DNA of 9,363 nt from Pseudomonadota bacterium (lineage in GTDB: Bacteria > Desulfobacterota > Desulfobulbia > Desulfobulbales > Desulfobulbaceae). The stretch covers positions 1 through 9,363 of the forward strand of contig WRKE01000254.1 of assembly GCA_009778235.1 (NCBI GenBank), written 5' to 3'. This document shows positions 1 through 6,367 of this stretch, piece after piece. The notes under the pieces were generated by a model, which saw only the letters and a program-made list of their open reading frames with translations, had not been told where the DNA came from and ran no database searches. Position numbers and translations under genes: made by a program. Within the stretch, counting starts at the first letter, position 1; each line of letters opens with the position of its first letter.

Positions 1-42
1 TACGCACCCATGAGTAACCTCCAACCAACACACGCACCATGA
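1..42 (+). CDS. Possible 3' tail of an upstream gene, cut by the window edge
   Basis: The first reading frame is open from base 1 to a TGA at 40-42, while the other two + frames hit stops within the first 15 bases. That TGA overlaps the hemE start codon as ATGA, an arrangement typical of translationally coupled genes and repeated in this window at 6364-6367. No Shine-Dalgarno sequence precedes hemE, which fits coupling. Only 13 codons are visible, so no product can be named, and an open frame this short can occur by chance. Confidence 0.3.
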   Translation, partial: YAPMSNLQPTHAP

Positions 43-1064
43 ACGAGACCTTTCTTCATGCCTGTCGAGGCGAACATACGGCCTACACCCCGGTCTGGTT
101 CATGCGCCAAGCCGGCAGATACCTCCCCGAATATCAGAAAATCCGCGGCCAGGTGAGCTTTCTTGAACTGTGCAAGACCCCGGAACTTGCCGCCGAAGTC
201 ACCCTCCAGCCGATCGATATCTTTGGGTTTGACGCCGCCATCCTCTTTTCCGACATCCTGATCCCGATGGAGGCCATGGGGCTTGATCTCGAATTTCACG
301 AGGGCAAGGGCCCCATCTTCGCCCGCCCGGTCCGCAGCCAGCAGGCGGTCGATGACCTGGTGGTGCCAGTGCCGGAGGAATCGCTGCCCTTCGTGCTGGA
401 GACGATCCGCCTGCTCCGCAGCCGCCTGGAGGTGCCGCTTATTGGCTTTGCCGGCGCGCCTTTCACCCTGGCCACCTATCTGATCGAGGGCGGAAGCTCC
501 AAGGTGTTCCTCAACACCAAGAAAATGATGTACCAAACCCCCCAACTGTACCACAACCTGATGGCCAAGATCACCGCCTGCACCAGCGCCTATCTCCAGG
601 CCCAGGCCCGGGCGGGCGCCCAGGCCCTGCAGCTGTTCGATTCCTGGGTCGGGGTACTCGCCCCCTGCGATTACGAGGAATTCGCCCTACCCTATGTCCG
701 TTCGATCATTTCCGATCTTCGACCGGTGACCGATGTGCCGATCATCTATTTCGCCAACAACGGTGCCACCCTGACCAAACTGACCACCACCGTGGGAGCG
801 GATGTCTTAGGTTTTGACTGGCGGTTGCCGATCGGCGAGGCCGTGGCCCGCGCCGGCCAACATGGAGTGCAGGGCAACATTGATCCCCTGGCCCTTTTTC
901 TTCCCCAGAAGCGGCTGGAAGAACGGATCAGGACCATGCTGCTCGAGGCCCGCGATGCCCGCGGCTACATTTTCAATCTCGGCCACGGTATCCTGCCGGA
1001 GACGCCCCCGGCACAGGTGCGGATCGCGGTGGATGCCGTCCACCGGTTCAGCGGCAAACCATAA
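39..1064 (+). CDS. hemE: Uroporphyrinogen decarboxylase
   Basis: This cytosolic enzyme of tetrapyrrole synthesis removes the four acetate carboxyls of uroporphyrinogen III to give coproporphyrinogen III. The 341 residues match the family's usual length. Both family signatures are visible: PVWFMRQAGR at residues 18-27 and GFAGAPFTLATYLIEG at 136-151. Asp72 in FSDIL corresponds to the conserved substrate-binding aspartate, Tyr147 to the conserved active-site tyrosine, and His316 lies in the C-terminal NLGHGI motif. The ATG at 39 is chosen because it gives the normal N-terminus (MNETFLHACRGE) and overlaps a possible upstream stop as ATGA. No ribosome binding site is evident, so translation may be coupled. 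An HD-domain gene follows after 23 bases. The identification is secure from the motifs; nothing looks broken. Confidence 0.97.
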   Translation: MNETFLHACRGEHTAYTPVWFMRQAGRYLPEYQKIRGQVSFLELCKTPELAAEVTLQPIDIFGFDAAILFSDILIPMEAMGLDLEFHEGKGPIFARPVRSQQAVDDLVVPVPEESLPFVLETIRLLRSRLEVPLIGFAGAPFTLATYLIEGGSSKVFLNTKKMMYQTPQLYHNLMAKITACTSAYLQAQARAGAQALQLFDSWVGVLAPCDYEEFALPYVRSIISDLRPVTDVPIIYFANNGATLTKLTTTVGADVLGFDWRLPIGEAVARAGQHGVQGNIDPLALFLPQKRLEERIRTMLLEARDARGYIFNLGHGILPETPPAQVRIAVDAVHRFSGKP

Positions 1065-1087
1065 GCAGCCCGTCGGGAAGTATTGCC

Positions 1088-1663
1088 ATGGATCAATCCG
1101 GCCCCGCCATCCCAACGCTTGCCCAATGCATTGATTTGATGGAGCAATACGGGATGCTGCCTAATATCCGCCACCACTCGCTGGTGGTTGCCCGCCTGGC
1201 GGAACAACTCCAACAAGGTCTTGTCGCCGTGGCCCCGGACCGCCCTCAGGCCGACCGGGACCTGGTCATCAGCGGCGCCCTGCTCCACGACATCGCCAAG
1301 ACCCCCTGTCTCAACGGGGCCTGTGACCATGCCAAGGCCGGGGCTGACCTCTGCCGGCGCCACGGCTATCCCGAAATCGCCGCCATTGTCGAGCAGCATG
1401 TGCGCCTGAGGGATTTTAATCCCGCCCGTTACGAGCAAGGCTGCTTCAACGCCCTGGAACTCGTCTACTACGCCGACAAACGGGTGCTCCATAACATAGT
1501 GGTCCATCTCGATCTGCGGCTGGAGTACATCCTCGACCATTACAGTAAAAACAACCCCGAACGGCAGGCGCTCATCCGGGAAAACTTCGACAAATGTCTC
1601 ACCCTGGAGCGCTACCTTTTTAACTGGCTGCCCTTCGGCCCCGCAGAGTTGGGCCGATTCTGA
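1088..1663 (+). CDS. HD-domain phosphohydrolase, function unknown
   Basis: A 191-residue soluble protein with an HD-superfamily metal-binding core. The likely ligands are His29 or His30 (IRHHS), His67-Asp68 (LLHDIAK), His81, His104 (EQHV) and Asp130 (YADKRV). This is the H...HD...H...H...D order of the family, whose members are metal-dependent phosphohydrolases or phosphodiesterases acting mostly on nucleotides. The substrate cannot be read from the sequence. No sensor, receiver, synthetase or membrane segment is attached, and the protein lacks the extra GYP motif of cyclic-di-GMP HD-GYP enzymes. The ATG at 1088 has a GGGAAG ribosome binding site about 7 bases upstream. The gene lies 23 bases after hemE on the same strand and is probably in its operon. 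A direct role in heme synthesis is not established by this position. Confidence 0.85.
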   Translation: MDQSGPAIPTLAQCIDLMEQYGMLPNIRHHSLVVARLAEQLQQGLVAVAPDRPQADRDLVISGALLHDIAKTPCLNGACDHAKAGADLCRRHGYPEIAAIVEQHVRLRDFNPARYEQGCFNALELVYYADKRVLHNIVVHLDLRLEYILDHYSKNNPERQALIRENFDKCLTLERYLFNWLPFGPAELGRF

Positions 1664-1736
1664 TGCCTTTTTCTCTTGCCACCGCAGCCTGCCCTGTTGG
1701 CACCAAATGGAATTTTAACGAAAAACCGGATATATT

Positions 1737-1751
1737 TTTTTGCAGCAAAAA
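1737..1751. repeat. 15-base perfect palindrome TTTTTGC-A-GCAAAAA
   Basis: Two 7-base arms, TTTTTGC at 1737-1743 and GCAAAAA at 1745-1751, are exact reverse complements around a single central A. The one-base centre rules out a normal RNA hairpin loop, so a DNA-binding site for a dimeric protein is more natural than a terminator. It overlaps the -35 of the promoter candidate for the nuclease gene. A chance origin in an A/T-run-rich stretch is possible. Confidence 0.4.
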
Positions 1752-1767
1752 TCTGAAACGGTATGAG
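1739..1767 (+). promoter_or_regulatory. Candidate sigma-70-type promoter for the beta-CASP gene
   Basis: TTTGCA at 1739-1744 and TATGAG at 1762-1767 are separated by 17 bases, and each matches 4 of 6 consensus positions. It would start transcription around 1774, leaving a leader of about 50 bases before the ATG at 1824. The match is weak, and the gene could instead be read from the hemE promoter. Confidence 0.22.
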
Positions 1768-1823
1768 CGGTCATCTTGCCCAACCGGCAACCCGCCAATA
1801 CCCCAACGACAAAGGAAGCTTGC

Positions 1824-3215
1824 ATGCGTATCGCCTTTCACGGAGCCGCCCGCAACGTCACCGGCTCCTGCCACCTGATCGAGTGCCGCGGCAAACGAAT
1901 CCTGATTGACTGCGGTCTGTATCAAGGCAACCGGGAAATGGACGAGGAAAATCGTCATGATTTCGGTTTTGATCCGGCTTCGGTCGACTATCTCCTGCTC
2001 ACCCATGGCCATCTCGACCATTGCGGGCGCATTCCGCTTTTGAGCCGGCTCGGGTTCAAGGGCACGATTCTGACCACTGCTGCCACCCGCGAGCTTGCCC
2101 GCCTGGTTCTGCTCGATTCGGCGAGGATTCAGGAGGAAGAGGCGCGCTACCGCAATTACAAGGCGAGCAAGCGGAGTAGTAACCGGGGGGAGGCGGCCGA
2201 ACCGCTCTACGACACCCTGGACGCCCTCAACAGTCTCGCCGCCTTTGCCGATATCGCTTCCTTCGCCCAGGCCTACGAACTCTGTCCCGGCATCCGCGTC
2301 ACCTTTTACGATGCCGGCCACATTCTCGGCTCAGCCTGCATCCTGGTGGAGCTGGAGGAAGGGGGACATCAACACCGGGTTCTGTTTTCCGGCGACCTCG
2401 GCTGCGACGGTCGGGCCATCCTCCCCGACCCGGCCCGGCCTCCCCATGCCGACACCGTGGTCATGGAGTCGACCTACGGCGATCGGCTGCACAAAAATCT
2501 GGCCCCCTCCATCGAGGAGTTTTACCAGGCCATCAACACCACCATTGCCAGGGGCGGCAATGTGCTTGTCCCCAGCTTTGCCCTGGAGCGGACCCAGGAG
2601 CTTCTGTACTATCTGCGGGAAGGTCTCGAATTGGGGCGGCTGTCGAACCATCTTCGGGTCTATCTCGATTCGCCCATGGCTATATCCGCCACTCAGATCT
2701 TCCGTCGCCACCGCGAATGCTTTGACGAGGAGACGTGGGAGGTCGTGGCCGCGGGCCGCGATCCCTTCGAATTTCCCGGTCTGGAAATCGTGCGCGACGC
2801 CTCCGAATCCATGGCGCTCAAACAGATCCGGGGCGCGGTCATCATCGCGGGATCAGGCATGTGCACCGGCGGCCGCATCCGCCATCACCTCCGCCACAAC
2901 CTCTGGCGGCGCGAGGCCTCGGTGGTCTTTGTCGGCTATGCGGCCGGAGGCACCCTGGCCCGGCAAATCATTGAGGGGGCTGAAGTGGTCAGGGTCCTGC
3001 ATGAAGATGTCGAGGTGAACGCTGAAATCCACACCATCGGCGGTTTTTCCGCCCATGCCGACCAGCGGGAGTTGCTCAAGTGGCACGCCCAGACCGGCTC
3101 GCCGGAGCGCACCTTCCTGGTCCATGGCGAGGAAATGGCCATGCAGACCCTGGCGGGCCAGCTCACGTCCACCACAGTCGCCATACCCCACCTGCACGAG
3201 TCGTTCGCCCTGTAG
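1824..3215 (+). CDS. Beta-CASP metallo-beta-lactamase, CPSF-73-like RNA nuclease
   Basis: A 463-residue cytosolic protein of the beta-CASP family, whose members are mostly zinc-dependent RNA endo- or exonucleases. The metallo-beta-lactamase motifs run in order: Asp29 (LIDCG), THGHLDH at 60-66, His166 (DAGHILGS) and Asp191 (FSGDLG). The beta-CASP part then follows with ESTYGDR from Glu215, the GSGMCTGGR segment before His354, and motif C His411 (GFSAHAD). At the motif B position (GGTLARQI) residue 381 is Gln where eukaryotic CPSF-73 has His; as I recall, bacterial and archaeal relatives vary here. I choose the ATG at 1824 over an in-frame ATG at 1776: it has an AGGAAG ribosome binding site 7-8 bases upstream and gives the family N-terminus (MRIAFHGAARNVTGSC). 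No KH domains precede it, unlike archaeal FpnA-type proteins. The RNA target is unknown. Confidence 0.93.
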   Translation: MRIAFHGAARNVTGSCHLIECRGKRILIDCGLYQGNREMDEENRHDFGFDPASVDYLLLTHGHLDHCGRIPLLSRLGFKGTILTTAATRELARLVLLDSARIQEEEARYRNYKASKRSSNRGEAAEPLYDTLDALNSLAAFADIASFAQAYELCPGIRVTFYDAGHILGSACILVELEEGGHQHRVLFSGDLGCDGRAILPDPARPPHADTVVMESTYGDRLHKNLAPSIEEFYQAINTTIARGGNVLVPSFALERTQELLYYLREGLELGRLSNHLRVYLDSPMAISATQIFRRHRECFDEETWEVVAAGRDPFEFPGLEIVRDASESMALKQIRGAVIIAGSGMCTGGRIRHHLRHNLWRREASVVFVGYAAGGTLARQIIEGAEVVRVLHEDVEVNAEIHTIGGFSAHADQRELLKWHAQTGSPERTFLVHGEEMAMQTLAGQLTSTTVAIPHLHESFAL

Positions 3216-3252
3216 CCCGGCCGGCAACTTCAGCGAAACCGCCGGCCGGGCT
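3214..3252. repeat. Perfect 12-bp inverted repeat between convergent genes, possible terminator stem
   Basis: AGCCCGGCCGGC at 3214-3225 and GCCGGCCGGGCT at 3241-3252 are exact reverse complements around a 15-base loop (3226-3240). The left arm begins inside the stop codon of the beta-CASP gene, and the repeat fills most of the gap before the end of the - strand gene at 3291. An RNA hairpin here would be very stable on either strand. No T-tract follows it in either direction, so it is not a textbook intrinsic terminator. It could act as a Rho-assisted stop, an mRNA 3'-end protector, or one copy of a dispersed palindromic repeat. Confidence 0.6.
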
Positions 3253-3290
3253 CGACCAAAGACATCTTGAAAAGAAAACCGCCTCCGCCT

Positions 3291-3779
3291 CTATTGGCCG
3301 GCCGGCGGCGTTGCCGGCGGAGCGGCCCCGGCGGGTGGCGCTACGGGCGGATTCGGGGCAGTTGCCTCGTGGACCAGCGATTTCCCCCGCTCCCATATAC
3401 TCTTCGATTCTTCCTTGGTCGCATGCCAGGCTTCCTTGGATTTATCCCCCACGGTATCGTACAGCTCGCGGGAACCGCTCTTGGTCTTTTCCCAGGCGGA
3501 AGAGGATTCGTTTTTCACGGTCTCCCAAGCCGCTCCCGTGGTTTCTTTGGTGGCTTCCACCACCGACCCGGTTGCCTGCTTAACCTCCCTGCCCGCCTCG
3601 CTCCATTTGCTTTCCCGCTGAGGCGCGCCCTCTTGCTGAGGAGCAGACGCCTCTTGCTGGATAGTGGCCTGCTGGTCCTTGGGCGCGACGTATTCTTCAG
3701 CAAAACCGAAACCCGGGAGGGTCACCATGGCCGCAGCACCGCAAAACAACATTTTTTTGATCACCCGCTTCATGTCCAT
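3291..3779 (-). CDS. Small exported protein with seven 11-residue helical repeats (LEA/apolipoprotein-like)
   Basis: A 162-residue protein of unknown function. A signal peptide spans about residues 1-27 (basic start, hydrophobic core LFCGAAAMVTLPGF, likely cut at GFA/EE), predicting export to the periplasm or beyond. A Gln/Ala/Pro-rich linker covers 28-56. Residues 57-133 divide exactly into seven 11-residue units with a rough pattern xxSxxAWExTK: Lys at position 11 in six units, an aromatic at 7 in five, and a small or hydrophobic residue at 6. This periodicity is typical of long amphipathic helices such as LEA group 3 or apolipoprotein-like proteins. A Pro/Ala-rich tail (141-162) ends it. 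The ATG at 3779 follows AGGAG (3786-3790) by 6 bases; an in-frame ATG at 3854 lacks such a site and would bury the signal peptide. Cys13 lies in no lipobox. The gene is divergent from the efflux operon. A link to envelope stress is only a guess. Confidence 0.72.
   Translation of the reverse strand: MDMKRVIKKMLFCGAAAMVTLPGFGFAEEYVAPKDQQATIQQEASAPQQEGAPQRESKWSEAGREVKQATGSVVEATKETTGAAWETVKNESSSAWEKTKSGSRELYDTVGDKSKEAWHATKEESKSIWERGKSLVHEATAPNPPVAPPAGAAPPATPPAGQ
3381..3611 (-). repeat. Seven tandem 33-base units encoding 11-residue repeats
   Basis: Residues 57-133 of the exported protein fall in register as seven units: SKWSEAGREVK, QATGSVVEATK, ETTGAAWETVK, NESSSAWEKTK, SGSRELYDTVG, DKSKEAWHATK and EESKSIWERGK. 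The repeat is clear in the protein, but the codons have diverged, which points to an old repeat held by selection on the protein and not to a recent DNA duplication. Confidence 0.7.
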
Positions 3780-3989
3780 TGATTTCTCCTGCCGCTTGGC
3801 GGCGAGATTGGTTTCGTCTCCAGGCTTGACATGCATTATGATTGCAATTTTCAAGCGAAGAACCTATTTTCCCATAAATACGATTGCATAAGCAGAAATA
3901 TCCGCCCTCCGGCCCGGGCGCACCTATGGTTTTTCCTCTGGGCCGAACCAGGTTGCCCTTTCATCGACATCCACCACAGGTTGATACTC
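3780..3989. promoter_or_regulatory. Divergent intergenic control region between the repeat protein and the efflux operon
   Basis: This 210-base region separates the two divergent starts and must hold promoters for both unless one is read from afar. Its part at 3831-3900 is distinctly AT-rich. For the operon, TTGCAA (3842-3847) and TATTTT (3865-3870) are 17 bases apart, each 4 of 6 to sigma-70 consensus; a perfect -35 hexamer TTGACA at 3826-3831 has no good -10 at the right distance. For the - strand gene, CATAAT (3840-3835) is a 5 of 6 match to a -10, without a clear -35. An in-frame extension of the channel gene back to 3831 crosses the region but looks non-coding. Confidence 0.4.
3824..3856. 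repeat. Inverted repeat GCTTGA-N21-TCAAGC, possible operator
   Basis: GCTTGA at 3824-3829 and TCAAGC at 3851-3856 are exact reverse complements, with their centres 27 bases apart. They flank a perfect 8-base palindrome ATTGCAAT at 3841-3848. The heptamer GATTGCA recurs as a direct repeat at 3840-3846 and 3882-3888, 42 bases apart, which is close to four helical turns. The elements sit over the promoter candidates, where a regulator of the pump could bind. The arms are short, so chance is a real alternative. Confidence 0.3.
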
Positions 3990-5333
3990 ATGCGCTGCCC
4001 ATGCCCCCTTGTGATCTCTTGTGTGGCTCTGCTCTCTTTTCTACCATGCAAATCAATCGCCGACAACGGCGACATCGGCTCCCCGCCCTGGACCGTCCGA
4101 CAAGCCGTTCGCTACGCCCTGCACCACAACCCCGATCTGGCCACTGCCCTGGAACGGATCAGGGCGGCCGATGCCGAGATCAAACTGGCCAAGGCAGCCT
4201 TTTACCCCCAAATCTCAGTGGTCACTGAATACAGCCGAACCAACAACCCCATGTATTCCTTCGGCAACATCCTCAACCAGTCCATGTTCACCAACTCGAT
4301 CGATTTCAACAACCCCGGTACCACCGACAACCTGCAAGCCAAAACCATGGTTCAATACCGGGTGTACAACGGCGGCCATGATCAAGCGGCCCTGGAAGCG
4401 GCCGGAGAGCAGGGCCGCTTGGCGGGGTTTGATCAGGCGGCCGTCCGTAACCGGCTCGAATTCGAGGTGGTGCGGGCCTTCTGCACCATTATCCAGGCAG
4501 AGGAGTCGGTCAAGGCCAGGCAATCGGCCCAGCAGGCCATCGATGCCTCGCTGGCCGTTGCCCGGGCCCGCTTCGAGCAAGGAGAGCTGCTTAAGGAGGA
4601 CATGCTTAACCTTGAGGTCCAGCAGGCCCGGAGCGCGGAGCTGTTGGTCCAGGCCGAACACGGCCTCCACCTGGCGCAACGCGGCTTTCTGCACCTGCTG
4701 GGCCGCACCGGGGAGGAAGAGGCGGCCATTGATCCGACCGGTTATCAGGAACAAGAAATCCCGGCGCAACCCTCCTTCCGCAATCGTCCGGAACTGGCAG
4801 CCATGGCCGCCACGATCAAAGCGCTGGCAGCCCGGATCAAACAGGCGGAATCAGGCAACTGGCCGACGGCCGACATCTTCGGCAGCTATCAGGCCGACAA
4901 GGGCACGGAGCTGACGGGCGGCTCCGGCAACTCCTGGGTCACCGGGGTCAGGATGCAGTACACCCTGTTCAACGGCGGCCAAACCGCGGCCACCACCGAG
5001 CGGGCAGCGGCCCATCTGCGGATGGCCAGGGAGGAGGAGCGCAAGATCGAACTGGCCTGCAACCTGGAGATGGAACAGGCGGTGCTGGCCATGCGGCTGG
5101 AAGAGGAACGGCTCAAGGTGACCGGCAAGATGGTGGAGACGGCGGCGGAGAGCGCCAGGCTGGCCCGCCTGCGGTTCAAGGCGGGCACGCTGCTCGTCTC
5201 GGAATTAATCGACACCGAAAATCGTCTGACCGAGGCCCGCCTGAGCCACAGCCTGGCCACATCGGCCCGCAAAATCGCCATCGCCGACCTGCGCCGAACC
5301 GCCGGTCTTGGCCAATTTTCCCAGAGGAACTGA
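3990..5333 (+). CDS. TolC-family outer-membrane efflux channel
   Basis: A 447-residue outer-membrane factor that would form the trimeric exit duct of the pump encoded downstream. It starts with a signal peptide (residues 1-24, likely cut at SIA/DN) containing four cysteines, none in a standard lipobox, so a lipid anchor is not supported. Two homologous outer-membrane-efflux halves follow, about 33-235 and 255-440, rich in long Ala/Glu/Arg/Gln helices. Each has the Tyr/Phe-Asn-Gly-Gly strand motif typical of the family: YNGG at 126-129 and FNGG at 327-330. The ATG at 3990 is chosen because it directly precedes the signal peptide; its ribosome binding site is weak (AGG, about 9 bases upstream). 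The frame is open upstream to an ATG at 3831, but those 53 residues resemble no leader. The adaptor gene starts 2 bases after the stop. The substrate is unknown. Confidence 0.92.
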   Translation: MRCPCPLVISCVALLSFLPCKSIADNGDIGSPPWTVRQAVRYALHHNPDLATALERIRAADAEIKLAKAAFYPQISVVTEYSRTNNPMYSFGNILNQSMFTNSIDFNNPGTTDNLQAKTMVQYRVYNGGHDQAALEAAGEQGRLAGFDQAAVRNRLEFEVVRAFCTIIQAEESVKARQSAQQAIDASLAVARARFEQGELLKEDMLNLEVQQARSAELLVQAEHGLHLAQRGFLHLLGRTGEEEAAIDPTGYQEQEIPAQPSFRNRPELAAMAATIKALAARIKQAESGNWPTADIFGSYQADKGTELTGGSGNSWVTGVRMQYTLFNGGQTAATTERAAAHLRMAREEERKIELACNLEMEQAVLAMRLEEERLKVTGKMVETAAESARLARLRFKAGTLLVSELIDTENRLTEARLSHSLATSARKIAIADLRRTAGLGQFSQRN

Positions 5334-5335
5334 TT

Positions 5336-6367
5336 ATGGCAAAAGGTCGCACGGCACCTTTTTTCCTTGTTTTTCTGCTGCTGAGCACATGGGCGCTTGC
5401 AGTTGGCGCCCCGGCTCCAGGTGCCGGAGAACCCGGCCAGCCGGTTGAGGTCATGGTGGCGCGGGTAAGCAAGCAGGATATCCCCTGCTTCGTCGAGCTG
5501 CCCGGCACCGTGCAAGCCGCCGAGCGGGCTGCCATTGCCGCCAAGCTCACCGGGATGATCACCGAGATCCCTGTCCTCCTCGGTGCCACCGTGCAGGCGG
5601 GTGACCTGCTGGTGGCCATCGATGCCGGGGAAATCACCGCCCGGCTGAACCAGGCCGAGGCCCTGTTGGCCCAGGTCCGGCGCAACCTTACGCGGGAACA
5701 GAACCTGCTGGCCCAACACGCCTCCACCCCGGAGACGGTCAAGTCCTTGACCGACCAGGTGGCCGTGGCCCAGGCCGGTTACCAGGAGGCCAAGGCCATG
5801 CTGGGCTATACCACCATCACCGCTCCCTTCGCCGGGGTGGTGACCAGGAAAAACGCCCATGTCGGCGATCTCGCCACTCCGGGAACCGTACTGCTCCAGG
5901 TGGAAAGCCTGCGAACCCTGCAGGTACGGGCCGAGGTGCCAGAGAGCCTGATCCCCAGGATATCTCCGGGGGAGGCGCTCACGGTTCGGGTGGAGACAGC
6001 CGGGGTGACGGTCCAGGCCACGGTGTCCGAGTTCGCACCCGCTGTTGACCCGCAATCGCGCACCGCGCAGGTAGTGCTCAACCTGCCGCCTGACCCTGCC
6101 TTGCGGCCCGGACAGTTCGCCCGCCTGCTGATTGCCGGCCCCAGCACCCGCACCCTGCTGGTCCCGGAGAGCGCCGTGGTCCCGAGCGGACAGTTGGACC
6201 GGGTTTTCGTGGTCGCCGACAACCGCGCCAGCCTGCGCCTGGTGCGGACCGGCAGCCGCCGCCATGGGATGATCGAAATTCTCTCCGGCCTCGATGGCGA
6301 CGAAACCGTGGCCACCCACAACAACCGGCTGCTGAAAGACGGGCAGCCGCTCCGGGTCCGGCCATGA
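5336..6367 (+). CDS. RND efflux periplasmic adaptor (membrane fusion protein)
   Basis: A 343-residue adaptor that would bridge the RND permease and the TolC-like channel across the periplasm. Residues 1-22 form a signal peptide (likely cut at ALA/VG). There is no lipobox cysteine, so unlike AcrA it is probably not a lipoprotein. The order fits the HlyD/AcrA family: first lipoyl half at about 57-96 (GTVQAAERAAIAAKLTG, then GDLLVAID), alpha-hairpin at about 97-155, second lipoyl half from TTITAPFAGVV at 159-169, then beta-barrel and membrane-proximal domains (RPGQFARL, LLVPESAVV). The hairpin is short, about 55-60 residues. The ATG at 5336 follows AGAGGA (5323-5328). The last codon and stop share bases with the permease start (ATGA). 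No metal-binding His/Met-rich tail of the CusB/CzcB kind is seen, so drug or solvent export is likelier than metal export. Confidence 0.93.
   Translation: MAKGRTAPFFLVFLLLSTWALAVGAPAPGAGEPGQPVEVMVARVSKQDIPCFVELPGTVQAAERAAIAAKLTGMITEIPVLLGATVQAGDLLVAIDAGEITARLNQAEALLAQVRRNLTREQNLLAQHASTPETVKSLTDQVAVAQAGYQEAKAMLGYTTITAPFAGVVTRKNAHVGDLATPGTVLLQVESLRTLQVRAEVPESLIPRISPGEALTVRVETAGVTVQATVSEFAPAVDPQSRTAQVVLNLPPDPALRPGQFARLLIAGPSTRTLLVPESAVVPSGQLDRVFVVADNRASLRLVRTGSRRHGMIEILSGLDGDETVATHNNRLLKDGQPLRVRP

Larger units (their letters stand above)
1664..1823. other. Intergenic spacer between the HD gene and the beta-CASP nuclease gene
   Basis: This 160-base stretch is clearly more AT-rich than its surroundings, especially at 1711-1760. 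It holds a perfect 15-base palindrome and a weak promoter candidate, both listed separately. A 71-codon frame starting at 1663 in a TGATG overlap with the HD stop runs through it, but it ends inside the next gene and looks non-coding. I see no tRNA or recognisable riboswitch here. Confidence 0.6.

Noticed and set aside
1636..1672. Stem CGGCCC/GGGCCG at the end of the HD gene with a downstream T-run, as an intrinsic terminator
   Set aside because: The stem is only 6 bp with a 9-base loop, lies inside the coding sequence, and the five-T run begins 11 bases after it, too far for intrinsic termination.
1697..1715. Sigma-54 promoter look-alike TTGGCACC followed by AAATGGAAT
   Set aside because: The -24 half matches well, but the -12 half lacks the required GC at the right spacing.
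1776..1823. Upstream ATG for the beta-CASP protein, adding 16 residues
   Set aside because: The added residues do not resemble the family N-terminus, while the ATG at 1824 has AGGAAG at good spacing and begins exactly at the conserved first strand.
1663..1878. 71-codon + strand frame starting in a TGATG overlap with the HD stop
   Set aside because: The overlap start is suggestive, but the frame runs 55 bases into the nuclease gene in another frame, has no ribosome binding site of its own, and its C-terminus is the Pro/Ala/Thr-rich read-out expected of a shifted frame.
1620..2321. 233-codon - strand frame across the HD-nuclease spacer
   Set aside because: Most of it lies antisense to the beta-CASP gene, whose catalytic motifs are intact, and no ribosome binding site or recognisable domain supports it.
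3831..3989. 53-residue N-terminal extension of the TolC-like protein
   Set aside because: It would place a clear signal peptide internally, covers the probable divergent promoter region, and has no ribosome binding site.
3990..4064. Lipoprotein reading of the TolC-like signal peptide (several cysteines)
   Set aside because: No cysteine is preceded by a consensus lipobox; the closest, Phe-Leu-Pro-Cys at residues 17-20, has Pro at -1 and Phe at -3.
4889..6319. 476-codon open frame on the - strand, antisense to the channel-adaptor junction
   Set aside because: It runs opposite two well-recognised genes with full family motifs, spans their junction, and its translation is low-complexity Gly/His/Arg-rich without a fold signature. 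Long antisense frames are common in GC-rich coding DNA.
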